Notes: generated from the sequence alone by a model not told the origin. Counted from the stretch's first letter, positions 27,258 through 36,421 are shown. The stretch: 64,000 nt of DNA from Dorea_A amylophila (GCF_025567265.1 NZ_JAOQJW010000018.1:18482-82481), one strand, 5' to 3'. Numbers and translations are program-made.

Positions 27258-27865
27258 GGGATTTAATTCAGGAAGGCATGATTACCCGGACCTGCATAAA
27301 AAGTAGGAAGCCGTTCCTGTTCAGGTTCCGTCGGTGGGAAATACTAAAGCGTCAAAATTATGCTAAAAACGGGCTTCCGAAATTTGCAACTCGCCATTCG
27401 GCTCAAACAGGCAAATTTCGAAAACCCAACGCATAATTTTGACGCTTAACTATTTCCAACACCTTCTTCACATTCACTGGAACGGCTTCCTACTTTTTAT
27501 TCCGTGGGTATCAAATGCCTTACGAATGAATGGCAAATGCGTAACTGTAGTGGCTTCCACCGGGTTACACTTCCGGGCATTTTATTTATTAACATTCGCT
27601 GCCAGTCACGACTTGAAGGAAACAATAGATAAGGATTATTGTGAATGTGGAATGCCGTTAGAAACAATTAGAGAGTCAGAAGCACCGTTAAAGGAACGAA
27701 GCGAACGTGTTTGAGGCGAACGCCGAGTTTGAGCGTAGTTCCTTTGCTTTTAGGTGGTTCTGACTCTCTTAGTGTTTCTTATGGTATGGAACCTGAACAA
27801 GAAGCCTTATCTATTGTTTCCTTCATGGACTGATAGGTCGCTTCCCAGTTAACAAATTAAATCCC
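27258..27865 (+). repeat. Structured repeat element, copy B (complete, 608 bp)
   Basis: Ends are inverted repeats GGGATTTAATT (27258-27268) and AATTAAATCCC (27855-27865). Hairpin I (about 27273-27522) has arms of over 100 bases: AAGGCAT/ATGCCTT at the base, AAAAAGTAGGAAGCCGTTCC with GGAACGGCTTCCTACTTTTT, AGCGTCAAAATTATGC with GCATAATTTTGACGCT, and GGGCTTCCGAAATTTGC with GCAAATTTCGAAAACCC. A smaller middle fold follows. Hairpin III (about 27612-27821) has GAAGGAAACAATAGATAAGG with CCTTATCTATTGTTTCCTTC, then a 27-base arm with few mismatches and AAAGGAAC/GTTCCTTT. No transposase. A 91-codon open frame inside runs through hairpin arms and is not credible. It may be a MITE or a structured RNA. 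Confidence 0.85.
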
Positions 27866-27873
27866 GATAATAT

Positions 27874-28386
27874 TTATAAGAGCTTCGCCATCACCGACGC
27901 ATAAATCTCCTGGTTACGTTTCTGCCAGTTGTTTGCAATGGTTGCGGCTTCGGATTCTGTCGGGGCTGTTACGGTAAGGTCGATGAGGGGAAGTCCCTGT
28001 TCAATGACCTGACAGCGCACAGAATATTCCATGTTGGAATTTTCAAAATAATCTGCTTTCACAGACATTTCATTTTTTAATTCATAATGCTTTTCTTTTA
28101 AAAATTCATCAATATCATGCTGGATCGCAGGTGAGATATCGTTGGTGAAATAGTGGATTGTCTCGGCACCATCCTCCGTAAGATGGTAAAATGTACGGTG
28201 ATGTGTAGACTCTTCTCGGATAAATCCCGATTCCAGAAGTTCGGATAAAGCCTGCTGTAATTTGAAGTAGGTTGTATATCCTTTATCCAGAATGAATTCA
28301 GATATCTGGGAATTGGTGAGAGGAAAATCAACTTGATTCAACATATACAAAATGATTAATTTATATAGCGTAAATGATTTGGCCAT
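27874..28386 (-). CDS. DUF4364 family protein
   Basis: 170 residues. The N-terminal half has a winged-helix look (LILYMLNQVDFPLTNSQISEFILDKGYTTYFKLQQALSELLESGF) as in DUF4364, a Clostridia family without known function. AGGAGT precedes the ATG at 28386. Last gene of a minus-strand operon with malic enzyme and a radical SAM protein, two bases after the latter. A DNA-binding regulator is possible. Confidence 0.85.
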   Translation of the reverse strand: MAKSFTLYKLIILYMLNQVDFPLTNSQISEFILDKGYTTYFKLQQALSELLESGFIREESTHHRTFYHLTEDGAETIHYFTNDISPAIQHDIDEFLKEKHYELKNEMSVKADYFENSNMEYSVRCQVIEQGLPLIDLTVTAPTESEAATIANNWQKRNQEIYASVMAKLL

Positions 28387-28388
28387 GG

Positions 28389-29312
28389 TTAATACTCCTT
28401 TCCCTGCCAGATGTCATGTGTTTTAAAGTACGACTGTAACTGATTCAGTACCTGTCTTTTATTACAGGTCCATAAAGGAGCGGTCAGAAGCTCCTTTGGT
28501 CCGTCTCCGGTCAGCCTGTGGATAACAATATCAGGTCTGAGGTGGCTGATGCATGATCCGAGAAGTTCGTAATATTCCTGCGGATCTGGAACCGGAAATG
28601 GATCGGACGCATAGATTTCTGCCAGATCGGTGTCTTTTAATATGTGCAAAAGCTGCAGCTTGATTCCCTGGATATCCTGTCTGTTCAGATACTGTATGGT
28701 CTGAAGCATGTCAGGCTTTGTCTCGCCGGGAAGGCAGAGGATCGTGTGGACGATGACATCTATTCCCCGTCTGCGAAGTTCGGATACAGCGGTCTCGAAT
28801 ACCGGAAGATCATAGCCTCTTCGGATATAACGGGCAGTTCTTTCGTGAATAGTCTGAAGTCCCAGCTCGACCCACACAGGTTTGATCTGATTCAGACGTT
28901 CCAGAAGATTTAAGATTTCTGTGCTCAGGCAATCCGGTCTGGTTGCGATGGACAGAATCCGGATATTGGGATGCAGGATGGCTTCCATATATAACTTTTC
29001 CAGATATGCAAGAGAAGCATAAGTATTGGTGTATGCCTGGAAATAAGCGATGTAGGATGATCCGGTATATTTTTTCGCAGATTGTTTTTTACCGGATTCA
29101 ATCTGCTCTGTGACAGACAGGGTATGGCTTTCGGCAAAATCACCGGAACCTCCGCGACTGCAGAAAATGCAGCCGCGGGTTCCAAGTGTTCCATCCCGGT
29201 TTGGACAGGTCATACCGCCATCGAGAGAAATCTTATAGAGCTTTTCACCATAAGTAGTTTTCAGATAATAATCGAGAGAATAATATCTTTTTTCTCCCCA
29301 GCGTACAGTCAT
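28389..29312 (-). CDS. TIGR01212-type radical SAM protein
   Basis: 307 residues. Begins WGEKRYYSLDYYLKTTYGEK, then the cluster ligands in CPNRDGTLGTRGCIFC (the spaced C-x9-C-x2-C form of this family, YhcC in E. coli) and RGGSGDF. Substrate unknown. Its ATG is one base past the malic enzyme stop (TGATATG), so it is translationally coupled. Confidence 0.9.
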   Translation of the reverse strand: MTVRWGEKRYYSLDYYLKTTYGEKLYKISLDGGMTCPNRDGTLGTRGCIFCSRGGSGDFAESHTLSVTEQIESGKKQSAKKYTGSSYIAYFQAYTNTYASLAYLEKLYMEAILHPNIRILSIATRPDCLSTEILNLLERLNQIKPVWVELGLQTIHERTARYIRRGYDLPVFETAVSELRRRGIDVIVHTILCLPGETKPDMLQTIQYLNRQDIQGIKLQLLHILKDTDLAEIYASDPFPVPDPQEYYELLGSCISHLRPDIVIHRLTGDGPKELLTAPLWTCNKRQVLNQLQSYFKTHDIWQGKEY

Positions 29313-29313
29313 A

Positions 29314-30462
29314 TCAGATCAGTTCCTTTACAGCACGACTTACAACGTCGGCAACACGTGGATCAAAAGCTTCCGGAAGAATATTATTTTCATTTAATTC
29401 TTCATCCGGAACCAGACCTGCGATAGCCTTTGCAGTGGCAAGTTTCATTTCTTCCGTGATTGCAGTTGCACGTCCTTCCAGAGCACCTTTGAAGATTCCA
29501 GGGAAAGCAACTACGTTATTTACTTGGTTCGGGAAATCGGAACGTCCGGTTCCCACAACCTTTGCTCCGGCTGCTTTGGCAATATCCGGCATGATTTCTG
29601 GTACAGGGTTTGCCATAGCAAAGAGGATGGCATCTTTGTTCATAGAAGCAACCATGTCCTGGGTGACAATATTCGGAGCAGATACACCGACAAAGATGTC
29701 AGCACCTTTTAAAGCATCGGCAAGGGTACCTGTTTTCTGCTCCGGATTGGTTACTTCGACCATCTTTTGCTGCATCCAGTTGAGGTTTTGAGATCCTTTT
29801 CCGAGGATTCCGCTGATGTCACACATTGTCACGTTTTTGAAACCATAGGTGAGAAGAAGCTTTGTGATAGCAACTCCGGCAGAACCGGCACCGTTTACAA
29901 CAACTTTGGCAGATTCTTTGTCTTTTCCAGTTACTTTCATGGCATTGATGATACCTGCAAGGACAACGATAGCTGTTCCGTGCTGGTCATCATGAAATAC
30001 CGGAATGTCAAGGAGTTCTTTCAAGCGTTCTTCAATTTCAAAACATCTGGGTGCACTGATGTCTTCCAGATTAATACCACCGAAAGCAGGAGCGATATTT
30101 ACAACGGATTTGATGATTTCTTCCGTATCTTGTGTATCAAGACAGATCGGTACAGCGTTGACACCGCCGAATTCTTTGAAAAGTACTGCTTTTCCTTCCA
30201 TAACCGGCATTGCAGCAAGAGCACCGATGTTACCAAGTCCGAGTACGGCACTTCCGTCGGAAACAACAGCTACAGTGTTGGATTTCATTGTATAAGTATA
30301 GGCAGCCTCCGGATCCCTGGCGATCACCTTACAAGGTTCCGCAACACCAGGAGTGTAAGCAATTGCCAGATCTTCTCTTGAGTTTACGTGGGATTTTGCA
30401 CAGGTTTCAATCTTTCCGTGCCATTCTTCGTGCATTTTTAAAGCTTTTTCGCTATTTGTCAT
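29314..30462 (-). CDS. NAD(P)-dependent malic enzyme
   Basis: Oxidatively decarboxylates malate to pyruvate. 382 residues, the short bacterial form. Motifs YTPGVAEPC, GNIGALAAMPVMEGK, the metal site FHDDQHGTA and the NAD-binding GAGSAGVAI are in order. AAGGTGG precedes the ATG. Cofactor choice (NAD or NADP) is not clear from sequence. Confidence 0.95.
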   Translation of the reverse strand: MTNSEKALKMHEEWHGKIETCAKSHVNSREDLAIAYTPGVAEPCKVIARDPEAAYTYTMKSNTVAVVSDGSAVLGLGNIGALAAMPVMEGKAVLFKEFGGVNAVPICLDTQDTEEIIKSVVNIAPAFGGINLEDISAPRCFEIEERLKELLDIPVFHDDQHGTAIVVLAGIINAMKVTGKDKESAKVVVNGAGSAGVAITKLLLTYGFKNVTMCDISGILGKGSQNLNWMQQKMVEVTNPEQKTGTLADALKGADIFVGVSAPNIVTQDMVASMNKDAILFAMANPVPEIMPDIAKAAGAKVVGTGRSDFPNQVNNVVAFPGIFKGALEGRATAITEEMKLATAKAIAGLVPDEELNENNILPEAFDPRVADVVSRAVKELI

Positions 30463-30495
30463 TTTATGGATACCACCTTTTTATGAGTTTTTTTA

Positions 30496-30524
30496 ATCAT
30501 ATCATTCATAGAAGAGCAAGTCAA
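30496..30524 (-). promoter_or_regulatory. Promoter of the malic enzyme operon
   Basis: On the minus strand TTGACT (30524-30519) and TATGAT (30501-30496) are 17 bases apart, about 30 bases before the start codon. Confidence 0.75.
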
Positions 30525-30596
30525 TATACGCAGAAAGCATGAAAAGTGAAACAATTTATTGTGAGAGGGTACTGTTTGTGAAAAGATGTGCCGGGA

Positions 30597-30626
30597 TGTG
30601 CAGTGGATTACTGTGCAGTGGATTAC
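30597..30626. repeat. Perfect 15-base tandem duplication upstream of rho
   Basis: TGTGCAGTGGATTAC occurs twice in direct succession, 30597-30611 and 30612-30626. It lies between the divergent malic enzyme and rho promoters; probably replication slippage, possibly a duplicated protein site. The rest of the 350-base intergenic region (30463-30811) holds TATAAT at 30660-30665 as a likely rho -10 with a weak -35, and a leader of about 140 bases with no clear fold. Confidence 0.7.
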
Positions 30627-30811
30627 AAAAAAGTCCTTTAAAAATGTAGAGATATATAGTATAATAATGTCATGTTTCAACTAATATCGTCATTTCTGAC
30701 GTAATTTTCCAGATAACCTGCAAATTAAGAAATGCTGAATCAATGAATGATGAAGTTATGAACGGGAAACCAGATAGAGAATGAAGATATATTTTGAGGT
30801 GAAAGGGCTAT

Positions 30812-32152
30812 ATGATGAAAGAAAAGTATGAATCTCTTCCGTTGGCGACATTAAAAGACCTGGCAAAGGCAAGAGGATTAAAAGGAATTTCCACCATGAA
30901 AAAAGCTGAACTGATCGAGCGCATGCTGGAGGAAGACGAGAAAGTAAAGAATAACGCAAAAGAAACAGTAAAAGAATTATCTGCCAATACCGGAGATAAA
31001 GAAGTTCATGACATAGACAAGCTGGACAGTGGTATTACAGTGCGGGGGATTCTTGAAGTTATGCAGGATGGATATGGATTTATCCGTAGTGCGAACTATC
31101 TGCCGGGAGATAATGATGTCTATGTATCCCCATCGCAGATCCGTAGATTTAATCTTAAAACAGGAGATATTCTGGAAGGAAATACCAGAATCAAGACGCA
31201 GCAGGAAAAGTTCAGTGCACTTTTATATCTGTCAAAGGTAAATAACATTGATCCGATGAAGATCATGCACAGAAAGAATTTTGAAGATATGACGCCGGTC
31301 TTTCCGAATGAAAGACTGAGCCTGGAGTGCGGGAAGACAAGTACGGCCATGCGTATTATGGATCTGATGTCTCCAATCGGAAAAGGACAAAGAGGTATGA
31401 TCGTATCGCCTCCGAAGGCCGGTAAGACAACTTTGTTAAAGCAGGTGGCTTTATCCGTGCAGAAGAATAATCCGGAAGTACATCTCCTGATTCTGTTGAT
31501 CGATGAACGTCCGGAAGAAGTAACAGATATCCGCGAGTCTATTGAAGGGGAAAATGTAGAAGTTATTTATTCAACATTTGACGAACTTCCGGAACATCAC
31601 AAGCGTGTATCTGAGATGGTGATCGAGCGTGCAAAACGTCTGGTAGAACACAAGAAAGACGTGATGATCCTGATCGACAGTATTACAAGACTTGCAAGAG
31701 CATACAATCTGACTGTTCCACCATCAGGAAGAACCTTGTCCGGTGGTCTCGATCCGGCTGCACTTCATATGCCGAAGCGATTCTTTGGTGCGGCAAGAAA
31801 TATGAGAGAAGGCGGAAGCCTTACAATTCTTGCAACAGCACTGGTAGATACCGGAAGTAAGATGGACGATGTGGTATACGAAGAGTTCAAGGGTACCGGT
31901 AATATGGAACTGGTACTGGACCGCAAGCTTTCGGAAAAAAGAATGTTCCCGGCAATCGATATTCTGAAATCAGGAACAAGAAGAGAAGACCTGCTGCTTT
32001 CAAAAGAAGAACAGGAAGCTGTAGAAAGTATGAGGAAAGGTCTGAATGGACTGCGTCAGGAAGAGGCGGTAGATAACATTCTGAATATGTTCTCAAGAAC
32101 AAAGAATAATGAAGAATTAATACAAATGGTAAAAAAGACAAAATTTATCTAG
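30812..32152 (+). CDS. rho: Transcription termination factor Rho
   Basis: Hexameric RNA helicase that ends transcription. N-terminal helix-extended-helix (LATLKDLAKARGLKGISTMK), RNA-binding cold-shock fold (GILEVMQDGYGFIR), P-loop PKAGKTTLLKQ near residue 203 and the Q-loop region LTVPPSGRTLSGG. 446 residues, with a charged linker of about 30 residues after the first helices. It is followed by rpmE, as in many Firmicutes. Confidence 0.97.
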   Translation: MMKEKYESLPLATLKDLAKARGLKGISTMKKAELIERMLEEDEKVKNNAKETVKELSANTGDKEVHDIDKLDSGITVRGILEVMQDGYGFIRSANYLPGDNDVYVSPSQIRRFNLKTGDILEGNTRIKTQQEKFSALLYLSKVNNIDPMKIMHRKNFEDMTPVFPNERLSLECGKTSTAMRIMDLMSPIGKGQRGMIVSPPKAGKTTLLKQVALSVQKNNPEVHLLILLIDERPEEVTDIRESIEGENVEVIYSTFDELPEHHKRVSEMVIERAKRLVEHKKDVMILIDSITRLARAYNLTVPPSGRTLSGGLDPAALHMPKRFFGAARNMREGGSLTILATALVDTGSKMDDVVYEEFKGTGNMELVLDRKLSEKRMFPAIDILKSGTRREDLLLSKEEQEAVESMRKGLNGLRQEEAVDNILNMFSRTKNNEELIQMVKKTKFI

Positions 32153-32178
32153 ACAAATATTGATTCTTGTGCTACAAT
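32150..32178 (+). promoter_or_regulatory. rpmE: Promoter of rpmE
   Basis: TAGACA (32150-32155) and TACAAT (32173-32178) are 17 bases apart. The -35 overlaps the rho stop codon, so rpmE has its own transcript besides any read-through from rho. Confidence 0.75.
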
Positions 32179-32183
32179 GAACA

Positions 32184-32231
32184 AGCTGTGTAAATGAAAA
32201 GAAATTTACGGCACATTTATGTGCGTGTCAA
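32184..32231 (+). promoter_or_regulatory. Structured rpmE leader (candidate L31 autoregulation site)
   Basis: The 5' leader folds into two hairpins: GTAAAT/ATTTAC around a purine loop, then GCACA-TTTA-TGTGC. Ribosomal protein L31 leaders that bind L31 are known in several phyla. This one is placed like them, but I cannot match it to a family by eye. Confidence 0.45.
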
Positions 32232-32255
32232 GAAAATAAAGAAGAGGTGAAAATC

Positions 32256-32459
32256 ATGAAAGAAGGAATACATCCAAATTATTATCAGGCAACTGTAACT
32301 TGTAACTGTGGTAATACATTCGTGACAGGATCTACAAGCGAAGAAATCCATGTAGAAATCTGTTCTAAATGTCATCCATTCTACACAGGACAGCAGAAAG
32401 CAACTCAGGCTCGTGGCCGTGTTGATAAATTCAATAAGAAATACGGAATGGACAAATAA
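32256..32459 (+). CDS. rpmE: 50S ribosomal protein L31, zinc-binding type
   Basis: 67 residues from the ATG at 32256 (AGAGGTG upstream). It keeps the zinc ligands CNC and CSKC, followed by HPFYTGQQK, the C-plus form used when zinc is plentiful. Part of the large ribosomal subunit at the intersubunit bridge. Confidence 0.97.
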   Translation: MKEGIHPNYYQATVTCNCGNTFVTGSTSEEIHVEICSKCHPFYTGQQKATQARGRVDKFNKKYGMDK

Positions 32460-32472
32460 GATTACAGGTATT

Positions 32473-32504
32473 GGGTTGAGGTTTTTGAATCTCAGCCCTT
32501 TTTT
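32473..32504 (+). terminator. Rho-independent terminator after rpmE
   Basis: GGGTTGAG (32473-32480) pairs with CTCAGCCC (32491-32498) with one G-U pair, followed by six T. Confidence 0.85.
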
Positions 32505-32559
32505 CTTATAATTAATTATATAGAACTTGTAATGATACAGAATATATGAAGGAGAGTAT

Positions 32560-33486
32560 ATGAAATCATCGAATATTGGCGGACAGGCGGTGCTGGAAGG
32601 TATCATGATGAAGAATCGGGACCGTTATGCCGTAGCTGTCAGGAAGCCGGACGGGGAGATCTTTGTCCAGACAGAGGAATTTCACAGTGTTACCGGCAGA
32701 TATAAGAAACTGACGACAATTCCGTTTGTCAGAGGAGTGTTCAATTTTATTGATTCTATGGTACTGGGAATTAAGACACTGACATTTTCAGCATCATTCT
32801 ATGAAGAAGAGGAAGAGAAAAATTTTTCCGAAGCTGAACAAAAGAAAAAAGAAAAACAGGAAAGTCTTTTGATGGCGGGGACGGTTGCATTTTCTATTGT
32901 GGCTGCAGTGGCGATCTTTATGGTCCTGCCATATTTCCTGTCATCATTGATGAAACCGGTTGTTCCGTCTTATCATTTGCGGACAGTGATCGAAGGCTTT
33001 GTAAGAATCGGAATCTTTATTATCTATATTTTACTGATCTCGAGGATGGAAGATATCCAGAGAACATTTATGTATCACGGTGCGGAGCACAAGTGTATCA
33101 ATTGCATTGAACACGGACTTCCGCTCACAGTGGAAAACGTAAGGAACAGTTCCCGGCAGCACAAACGCTGTGGTACAAGCTTCCTGTTTTTCGTGCTTGC
33201 GATCAGTATTATTCTGCTGCTCCTGATCCGGGTAGAGTCACCGCTTATGAGAGTGGTTGTGCGTATCGTGCTGCTTCCGGTGATCGCAGGTGTTTCCTAT
33301 GAGGTGTTGAAGCTTGCGGGAAACAGTGACAATCCAGTTGTTAATCTGCTGAGTAAACCTGGAATGGCAATCCAGAAGATGACGACCAGTGAACCGGATG
33401 ACGGGATGATAGAAGTTGCGATACAGGCAGTAGAAGCAGTATTTGACTGGAGGGCTTATGAACGGGACAATTTTCACACTTCGTAA
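32560..33486 (+). CDS. DUF1385 family membrane protein
   Basis: 308 residues. Starts NIGGQAVLEGIMMKNRDRYA, the family signature; has a charged segment (about 85-105), four or so membrane helices, and the conserved middle YHGAEHKCINCIEHGLPL and RCGTSFLF. Function unknown. The conserved His and Cys residues in the middle hint at metal binding. It overlaps prmC and stands just upstream of prfA, an order kept widely in Firmicutes. Confidence 0.9.
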   Translation: MKSSNIGGQAVLEGIMMKNRDRYAVAVRKPDGEIFVQTEEFHSVTGRYKKLTTIPFVRGVFNFIDSMVLGIKTLTFSASFYEEEEEKNFSEAEQKKKEKQESLLMAGTVAFSIVAAVAIFMVLPYFLSSLMKPVVPSYHLRTVIEGFVRIGIFIIYILLISRMEDIQRTFMYHGAEHKCINCIEHGLPLTVENVRNSSRQHKRCGTSFLFFVLAISIILLLLIRVESPLMRVVVRIVLLPVIAGVSYEVLKLAGNSDNPVVNLLSKPGMAIQKMTTSEPDDGMIEVAIQAVEAVFDWRAYERDNFHTS

Positions 33487-34321
33487 TCTATACAGGGACG
33501 GAACCATCTGTCTGGAAAAAGCTGGGATACCGGATGCAAAGTTAGATGCATGGTACCTGTTGGAATATGAGACAAAGATCAGCAGAGCCATGTTTCTTGC
33601 TGATCCGGATAAAGAGGTAGAGAAGGATAAAGCAGAGCACTATCGGAAAGATATTGAGACAAGAGCACAGAGAATCCCGCTTCAGCATATTACCGGTGAA
33701 CAGGAATTCATGGGGCTGGATTTCAAGGTGAATGAGCATGTGCTGATTCCGAGACAAGATACAGAGACACTGGTAGAAGAGGCGCTGAAGAAGATCCGGC
33801 CGGGGATGCAGATCCTGGATATGTGTACAGGATCAGGCTGTATTCTGGAGAGCATTCTGAAATTTGCGGAAAGGAAAGGAATCTGCGTGTCCGGAACCGG
33901 ATGTGATATATCAGAGGAAGCATTGAAAGTTGCGAAGGAAAATGACAGCAGACTTCAGACCGGAGCGGTTTTTATACAGGGAGATCTGTTCGAGAACATC
34001 GCAGAAACATATGACATGATCGTATCAAATCCACCGTATATCAGAACGGAGGAAATCAGCAGTCTGGAAGATGAAGTAAAGCTTCATGATCCATGGATTG
34101 CACTGGATGGGAAAACGGACGGATTATACTTTTACCGTCTAATTGTGAAAGAAAGTGTAAAACATATAAAAAAAGGTGGATATCTTCTGTTTGAGACCGG
34201 TTTTGATCAGGGAAAGGATGTATCGGCTCTCCTGGAAGAACAGGGATATGAAGAAATCCAGGTAAAAAAGGATTTGGCGGGACTTGACCGCGTTGTTATG
34301 GGAAGGTACAATAAAGAGTAA
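33458..34321 (+). CDS. prmC: Release factor glutamine methyltransferase
   Basis: Methylates the GGQ glutamine of release factors using S-adenosylmethionine. SAM-binding LDMCTGSGCILESIL and catalytic NPPY (from Asn191) in IVSNPPYIRTEE. 287 residues from ATG 33458, which has GGAGGG just before it. It overlaps the end of the DUF1385 gene and is followed 18 bases later by its substrate's gene, prfA. Confidence 0.95.
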   Translation: MNGTIFTLRNLYRDGTICLEKAGIPDAKLDAWYLLEYETKISRAMFLADPDKEVEKDKAEHYRKDIETRAQRIPLQHITGEQEFMGLDFKVNEHVLIPRQDTETLVEEALKKIRPGMQILDMCTGSGCILESILKFAERKGICVSGTGCDISEEALKVAKENDSRLQTGAVFIQGDLFENIAETYDMIVSNPPYIRTEEISSLEDEVKLHDPWIALDGKTDGLYFYRLIVKESVKHIKKGGYLLFETGFDQGKDVSALLEEQGYEEIQVKKDLAGLDRVVMGRYNKE

Positions 34322-34339
34322 TGTTAAGGAGGAAATACC

Positions 34340-35416
34340 ATGTTTGATAAATTAGAAGATCTGCGCATCCGTCTGGATGAGATATTAAATGAACTTCAGG
34401 AACCGGATGTGGCAAATGACCAGAACCGCTTCCGCAAACTTATGAAAGAGCAGAATGACCTGACTCCGATTGTAGAGGCGTATAATGAATACAAAGAATG
34501 CAAACAGGCAATCGAGGACAGCCTCGAGATGTTAGAGGAAGAGTCTGATGAAGAGATGCGTGAACTTGCAAAAGAAGAATTGAATGATAACAAAAAGCGT
34601 GTAGAGGAACTGGAACAGGAATTGAAAATCCTTCTTCTTCCGAAAGATCCGAACGATGAAAAGAATGTTATCGTCGAGATCCGTGCCGGTGCGGGCGGAG
34701 ACGAGGCGGCACTTTTTGCAGCTGAAATCTACCGTATGTATATGCACTATGCAGAAAGTCAGAGATGGAAAGTCGAACTGGTAGAGTGTGAAGAGATTGG
34801 TATCGGCGGAATGAAAAATGTAACATTTATGATCGACGGAAAGGGTGCGTACTCAAAGATGAAATACGAATCCGGAGTTCATCGTGTACAGCGTGTACCG
34901 GAGACAGAATCCGGCGGACGTATCCACACTTCTACTATTACTGTAGCAGTTATGCCGGAGGCAGAAGACGTAGATATCCAGATTGATGAAAAAGATATCC
35001 GTATCGATGTAATGCGTGCATCCGGTAACGGAGGACAGTGTGTCAATACGACAGATTCAGCTGTACGACTGACTCACTATCCTACAGGAATCGTGATCTA
35101 CAGTCAGACAGAGAAATCACAGCTGCAGAACAAGGACAAAGCATTTGCTCTCTTGCGTGCGAAGCTGTACGATCTGGAATGCCAGAAACGTCATGATGCC
35201 GAAGCAGAGGCAAGAAAGAGTCAGATCGGTACCGGAGACAGATCCGAGAAGATCCGTACTTATAACTTCCCACAGGGACGTGTGACAGATCACCGTATCG
35301 GACTTACATTATACAAACTGGATAAGATCATGAATGGAGACATCCAGGAGATCATTGATGCCTGCATCGCAGCCGATCAGGCTGCAAAGCTTGCAAATAT
35401 GAATGAGGAAATGTAA
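34340..35416 (+). CDS. prfA: Peptide chain release factor 1
   Basis: Reads UAA and UAG and releases the peptide. Stop-codon motif PET within QRVPETESGGRIHTS as in B. subtilis RF1, and GGQ at 231-233 in ASGNGGQCVNTTDSAVR. 358 residues. AAGGAGG precedes the ATG. Confidence 0.97.
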   Translation: MFDKLEDLRIRLDEILNELQEPDVANDQNRFRKLMKEQNDLTPIVEAYNEYKECKQAIEDSLEMLEEESDEEMRELAKEELNDNKKRVEELEQELKILLLPKDPNDEKNVIVEIRAGAGGDEAALFAAEIYRMYMHYAESQRWKVELVECEEIGIGGMKNVTFMIDGKGAYSKMKYESGVHRVQRVPETESGGRIHTSTITVAVMPEAEDVDIQIDEKDIRIDVMRASGNGGQCVNTTDSAVRLTHYPTGIVIYSQTEKSQLQNKDKAFALLRAKLYDLECQKRHDAEAEARKSQIGTGDRSEKIRTYNFPQGRVTDHRIGLTLYKLDKIMNGDIQEIIDACIAADQAAKLANMNEEM

Positions 35417-35474
35417 GAATCCGGAATATGACTATCAGAAAATAGCTGAAACTAAAAGAAGGTAAATATAAAGG

Positions 35475-36383
35475 ATGGAAGCAATACAGTTTAAGCGTGC
35501 AGAATTAGAAGATCAGGAGATTATTGCGCATTACTTTGAACATCATACCAGCAGAAGCTGTGAGAGAACATTTGCCAATGTTTATCTTTGGTCCAGACAA
35601 TATCCGGTGAAGTGGGCAATTGTACAGAATGCACTGGTATTCAAAAGTGAAGATGAGAATCACGTATCTTTTGCGTATCCGGCAGGAGCGCCGGAAGATG
35701 TAAAAAATGCACTGGAAGAGATGATGGAGTATTCTAAAGAAAAAGGCAGACCGTTCCTGATGTACAATGTGACACCGGAATATTTCGAACAGCTGAATGA
35801 ATGGTATCCGGAAAGATTTCAGATTGAGTATGACAGAGACTCTGCAGATTATGTATATGAATCAGAAAAGTTAGCGACGCTTTCAGGGAAAAAACTCCAT
35901 GGGAAACGTAACCATATTAATAAGTTCAAAAGTTTGTATGACGGACGCTGGTCATATGAAAGTATGACCAGAGAAAATCTGGAAGACTGCTTTCAGATGG
36001 CATTAAAATGGCGGAAAGAGAATGAATGTGAAGACGACGATGAAAAAAGGGGTGAGATGTGTGTGGCATTGAATTCCCTTCGTCTGTTCGAAGAGCTTCA
36101 TCTGACCGGAGGAGTTTTACGGATTGACGGAGAAGTTGTAGCATTTACGATTGGAGAACCTATCTGTGAGGATACGTATGTAGTGCATATTGAAAAGGCA
36201 TATGCAGATGTACAGGGTGCATATACAATGATCAACCAGCAGTTTGTAGAACATGAATGTATGAACTACAAATATGTGAACAGGGAAGATGATACCGGAG
36301 CGGAAGGACTCAGAAAAGCAAAACTTTCATACCGTCCTGTCTTTATGGTGGAAAAGGGCGATGTGACAGAAAAAGATGTTTGA
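35475..36383 (+). CDS. DUF2156 (phosphatidylglycerol lysyltransferase-like) protein
   Basis: 302 residues, GNAT-like double fold of the DUF2156 family related to the C-terminal domain of MprF/LPG synthase. KLHGKRNHINKFKSLY is the family core sequence, and VAFTIGEPICEDTYVVHIEKAYADVQGAYTMINQ-like C-terminal part follows. No membrane segments, so it is a stand-alone cytoplasmic form. Aminoacyl transfer to lipid or peptide is possible but unproven. Confidence 0.82.
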   Translation: MEAIQFKRAELEDQEIIAHYFEHHTSRSCERTFANVYLWSRQYPVKWAIVQNALVFKSEDENHVSFAYPAGAPEDVKNALEEMMEYSKEKGRPFLMYNVTPEYFEQLNEWYPERFQIEYDRDSADYVYESEKLATLSGKKLHGKRNHINKFKSLYDGRWSYESMTRENLEDCFQMALKWRKENECEDDDEKRGEMCVALNSLRLFEELHLTGGVLRIDGEVVAFTIGEPICEDTYVVHIEKAYADVQGAYTMINQQFVEHECMNYKYVNREDDTGAEGLRKAKLSYRPVFMVEKGDVTEKDV

Positions 36384-36421
36384 AAGACAAAAAAGACTTG
36401 CAGTGAGAAAGGAGCAATAAA

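Noticed and set aside
27439..27714. A 91-codon open frame inside repeat copy B (and a similar frame start at 11222 in copy A)
   Set aside because: It runs through hairpin arms, has no ribosome binding site and no protein-like composition. In copy A the frame is only open because N bases were read as codons.
27258..27865. Group II intron interpretation of the repeat
   Set aside because: It lacks the GTGYG start and the AY end and I see no domain V. It also has terminal inverted repeats, which introns do not.
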